From the NCBI GenBank assembly GCA_005880805.1, contig VBFZ01000110.1, forward strand, positions 1-8,693: a stretch of 8,693 nucleotides of DNA, written 5' to 3'. Made by a program: the position numbers and the translations under genes. This document shows positions 7,084 through 8,693 of the stretch, in pieces; position 1 is the first letter of the stretch; each line of letters opens with the position of its first letter. The notes beneath the pieces are model-generated. The model was given only the letters and a program-made list of their open reading frames with translations. It ran no database searches and was not told the origin of the DNA. This DNA comes from Chloroflexota bacterium (GTDB taxonomy: Bacteria > Chloroflexota > Limnocylindria > Limnocylindrales > CSP1-4).

Positions 7084-7087
7084 CGCA

Positions 7088-7206
7088 TTGACCGCGTCGA
7101 AGGTCGCCTCCATGCGTGATGGATCGAGGGCTTCACGCACCTGATCTGCTTCGCGGCCGGCCACGAGATCATCCGCCAGCGGAAGCGAGACCTGACGCTC
7201 GCCCGC
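7088..7206 (+). pseudogene. Broken N-terminal portion of the CoA-transferase subunit A gene
   Basis: From TTG 7088 one frame reads MTASKVASMR, like the first residues of glutaconate CoA-transferase type A subunits, but it then runs into unrelated sequence and stops at 7142-7144. From 7120 a different frame reads WIEGFTHLICFAAGHEIIRQ, the conserved segment that normally follows about a dozen residues later, and this joins the downstream ORF without interruption. That second frame has a TGA just before it at 7117-7119 and no ATG, GTG or TTG before 7207. The simplest reading is a small deletion of length 3n+1 (for example 37 bp) at about 7115-7122 that removed the linking helix and shifted the frame. 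It could be a real mutation or an assembly or read error. Confidence 0.6.
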
Positions 7207-7986
7207 ATGACGCCCGACCTCATCTACGACCAGATGGTGGCCGCCGGGGTCGCCCGGAAGCTCATCTTCAGTTGGCTCGGCAATCCGGGGGTGGGCGGGC
7301 TGCACGCGATCCGGAGGCGCACCGAGGCGGCGGAGCTGGCACGGAGCGGGGAGCCGCCACTCCAGCTCGAGGAATACAGCCACTTCGGCATGGTCGCGCG
7401 ATACACCGCTGGCGCGGCGCGCCTCCCGTTCTTTCCCCTCCGCAGCTACTTCGAGACGGACCTGCCGAAGGCGAACCCACTCATTCGCGAGATCGCGTCG
7501 CCCTATGGAGACGGGCCGGTCTACGCCGTGCCGCCCCTCCGCCCCGACGTGACGATCGTTCACGCCCAGCGCGCCGATGCCGACGGCAACACCCAGGTGT
7601 GGGGGCTGCTCGGCTGCCAGAAGGAGGCCGCGTTCGCCGCCGAACGCGTGATCGTGGCGGTCGAGGAGCTCGTCGACGAAGCCGTGATCCGGGCCGACCC
7701 GAACCGCACGATCATTCCCGGTCTGATCGTCGACGCGGTGGTCGTCGAGCCATGGGGCGCGCACCCGTCCTATGCCCAGGGCGCCTACGACCGCGACAAC
7801 CGCTTCTACCTCGACTGGGATCCGATCTCGCGCGATGCCGCCGCAACGGAAGCATGGCTGCGCGAGTGGGTGTTCGACCTCGACGGCCGGCCGGCGTACG
7901 TGGAAAAGCTGGGGCCCGAGCGGGTGGCCTCGCTGCGACCCGGCTCGGCGCCCTCGGGCGAGGTGGACTACGGAGTGTACGGATGA
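7207..7986 (+). CDS. Family I CoA-transferase subunit A (glutaconate CoA-transferase / IpdA type), frame-disrupted N-terminus
   Basis: The open frame encodes 259 residues of the alpha-type subunit of a two-subunit CoA-transferase, which with subunit B would shift CoA between carboxylic acids. Recognisable parts are MTPDLIYDQMVAAGVARKL at the start, the FSWLGNPGVGGLH loop, RLPFFPLRSYFETDL, the core strand PDVTIVHAQRADADGNTQVWG, and VEELVDEAVIR followed by IVDAVVVEPWGAHPS. All are typical of the GctA/IpdA group and its structural core. Full-length members are about 300-320 residues. Here ATG 7207 is only the first in-frame start; homology continues upstream to about 7120 (EGFTH segment), then breaks by frame change, so the true gene probably began at TTG 7088. 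If the frameshift is real the product lacks an N-terminal CoA-site segment and is likely inactive. The gene lies about 80 bp after the aminotransferase. Substrate is not predictable; glutaconate is only the family name. Confidence 0.8.
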   Translation: MTPDLIYDQMVAAGVARKLIFSWLGNPGVGGLHAIRRRTEAAELARSGEPPLQLEEYSHFGMVARYTAGAARLPFFPLRSYFETDLPKANPLIREIASPYGDGPVYAVPPLRPDVTIVHAQRADADGNTQVWGLLGCQKEAAFAAERVIVAVEELVDEAVIRADPNRTIIPGLIVDAVVVEPWGAHPSYAQGAYDRDNRFYLDWDPISRDAAATEAWLREWVFDLDGRPAYVEKLGPERVASLRPGSAPSGEVDYGVYG

Positions 7987-8033
7987 GGGCGCCGCGGCTC
8001 GCCCTCGCGCGCCACATCCGGCGAACTCGATCC

Positions 8034-8103
8034 TTCGAATCCGAACACTCCCGGCGGACGGTTCGCCCCCGACGAACATTTCGGATTTGAATTCGGATTC
8101 GAA
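8034..8103. repeat. Inverted repeat with 12-bp perfect arms (8034-8045 and 8092-8103)
   Basis: TTCGAATCCGAA at 8034-8045 is the exact reverse complement of TTCGGATTCGAA at 8092-8103, with 46 nt between. Within the loop, GTTCG (8061-8065) can pair with CGAAC (8073-8077), giving a nested hairpin. A direct copy of TTCGGATT lies at 8080-8087, just before the right arm. It begins 48 bp after the subunit A stop codon. A transcript could fold here, but there is no T-tract for a classical terminator. Confidence 0.65.
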
Positions 8104-8247
8104 CTACTGGCTGCCGCCTACTGTGGGGTGGAAAGCGTGCGGATCCGAAGCAATCGGAAGCCACGGCCGGCCTTTGCGGTATCCCGACGCCCAGACGTTC
8201 CGAAATCGCACATCCGCGGTGCGCCCTTGGCCCGCGCCGGCCTCAAT

Positions 8248-8284
8248 ACGAAATCGGATTACGAAATCGGATTACGAAATCGGA
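8248..8284 (+). repeat. 13-bp tandem repeat, 2.8 perfect copies
   Basis: The unit ACGAAATCGGATT occurs at 8248-8260 and 8261-8273 and continues as ACGAAATCGGA at 8274-8284, without mismatches. It is non-coding and lies about 90 bp before the start of subunit B. The CGAAATCGG core is shared with the palindrome at 8321-8334, so the array belongs to the same motif family as the rest of the spacer. Confidence 0.85.
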
Positions 8285-8320
8285 AAGCAGGATCCCGGGC
8301 GGAGGACGGTCGGGCTGGAT

Positions 8321-8334
8321 GTCCGAAATCGGAC
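8321..8334. promoter_or_regulatory. Perfect dyad GTCCGA-AA-TCGGAC upstream of subunit B, candidate operator
   Basis: GTCCGAAATCGGAC has 6-bp arms around AA and is the most symmetrical member of the CGAAATCGG motif family in this spacer. It ends 36 nt before the GTG of subunit B, where a repressor or activator site could sit. The half-site TCCGAAATCG recurs at 8199. A regulatory role is inferred only from symmetry and position. Confidence 0.35.
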
Positions 8335-8370
8335 TGATGGAAGGCAGCCTGTCCGGGGTGAGCGACAACC

Positions 8371-8693
8371 GTGAGTGACCGGCCCTTCACGAAGTCCGAG
8401 ATGATGATCGTGGCGGCCGCGCGCGAGCTGGCGGGGCAGCACGTCTGCTTCGTCGGGGTCGGTCTGCCCAATATCGCGGTCAATCTCGCCAAGCGGACGG
8501 TCGCGCCCGATCTCGAGCTCGTCTACGAGGCCGGGGTGTTCGGCGCCCGGCCCGCCCGGCTGCCGCTCAGCATCGGCGATCCCACGATCGTCACGGGCGC
8601 CACGGCCGTTACCAGCATGTTCGAGCTGTTCGCGTTCTACCTGCAGGGCGGGCTCGTCGACGTGGGGTTCCTCGGCGCGGCCCAGATTGACCG
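8371..8693 (+). CDS. Family I CoA-transferase subunit B (glutaconate CoA-transferase / IpdB type), N-terminal part
   Basis: The first 107 residues of the beta-type subunit are present; the gene runs past the window end. The reading MSDRPFTKSEMMIVAAAREL is followed by HVCFVGVGLPNIAVNLAKR (24-42), the usual start of these subunits, and by LVYEAGVFGARP (50-61). Glu53 in YEAG matches the catalytic glutamate of family I CoA-transferases, which forms the enzyme-CoA thioester (Glu54 of the beta subunit in Acidaminococcus glutaconate CoA-transferase). The later VTGATAVTSMFELFAFYLQGG and VDVGFLGAAQID segments also fit the family. GTG at 8371 is chosen because homology begins directly after it, with a weak GGGGTGAG site about 8 nt upstream. 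It is intact as far as seen, unlike its partner subunit A, from which it is separated by 384 bp. Confidence 0.86.
   Translation, partial: MSDRPFTKSEMMIVAAARELAGQHVCFVGVGLPNIAVNLAKRTVAPDLELVYEAGVFGARPARLPLSIGDPTIVTGATAVTSMFELFAFYLQGGLVDVGFLGAAQID

Larger units (their letters stand above)
7987..8370. other. 384-bp repeat-rich spacer splitting the two CoA-transferase subunit genes
   Basis: No gene with recognisable protein features lies here, although subunit genes of this enzyme family normally abut or overlap. From about 8030 the DNA is visibly richer in A and T than its surroundings and carries many copies of related words: TCCGAA or TTCGGA at 8040, 8080, 8092 and 8144, ATCGGA at 8153, TCCGAAATCG at 8199, and CGAAATCGG at 8249, 8262, 8275 and 8324. 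Two stretches, near 8050 (CCCGGCGGACGGT) and near 8294 (CCCGGGCGGAGGACGGT), also look related. This composition suggests an inserted or expanded non-coding repeat element, possibly MITE-like or a cluster of protein-binding sites. No transposase, convincing terminal repeat or target duplication is evident. Confidence 0.6.

Noticed and set aside
7006..7087. A possible terminator at GGGAG-TC-CTCCC after the aminotransferase gene
   Set aside because: The 2-nt loop is too tight for a normal hairpin and no T-tract follows.
5584..8079. An 831-codon open frame on the minus strand opposite the dehydrogenase end, the aminotransferase and CoA-transferase subunit A
   Set aside because: It mirrors three well-supported genes, has no recognisable domain, and its Arg/Asp/Gly-rich composition is what the antisense of GC-rich third codon positions produces.
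8248..8284. The 13-bp tandem units as a CRISPR array
   Set aside because: The copies are directly adjacent with no spacers, the unit is far too short, and no cas gene is present.
7772..8374. A 200-codon plus-strand frame running from within subunit A into the spacer before subunit B
   Set aside because: Its first half is out of frame with the supported CoA-transferase gene and its second half translates the repeats into low-complexity sequence.

Overview
The window is about 8.7 kb of very GC-rich DNA with tightly packed genes, frequent GTG/TTG starts and long open antisense frames that are by-products of GC-rich third codon positions. Gene content fits a high-GC bacterium. The cassette of a secreted NEW3-domain protein, an ABC ATPase and an ABC-2 permease, together with an archaeal-like class III aminotransferase, would suit an uncultured soil or freshwater Chloroflexota. 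That assignment is inference from gene style only; nothing here is a taxonomic marker.

Left part (1-2826, minus strand): a three-gene transport operon read toward the window start. It encodes a membrane-anchored exported protein with about three NEW3-like beta-sandwich repeats, an ABC ATPase whose start overlaps the previous gene by 14 bp, and an ABC-2 type permease cut by the window edge. Substrate unknown.

Middle (2827-3073): a divergent intergenic region with three short inverted repeats and a TANNNT box 7 nt before the ATG of the plus-strand gene, which suggests a leaderless transcript.

Right part (3074-8693, plus strand): a HAD-IIA phosphatase, then an aldehyde dehydrogenase with the substrate-anchor motif of L-glutamate-gamma-semialdehyde (P5C) dehydrogenases, then a class III aminotransferase of the ornithine/4-aminobutyrate group 22 nt downstream. 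These last two could form a two-step ornithine-to-glutamate route. They are followed by the two subunits of a family I CoA-transferase (glutaconate CoA-transferase type).

The CoA-transferase pair is abnormal in two ways. The first subunit has lost part of its N-terminus: the start-proximal residues and the conserved EGFTH segment are in different frames, as if about 37 bp were missing. The two subunit genes, usually adjacent or overlapping, are separated by a 384-bp spacer that is visibly less GC-rich and full of copies of a CGAAATCGG/TTCGGATT-type motif, including a 13-bp tandem repeat and long inverted repeats. This spacer is the least explained part of the window. I see no CRISPR array, tRNA, rRNA, transposase or phage gene.
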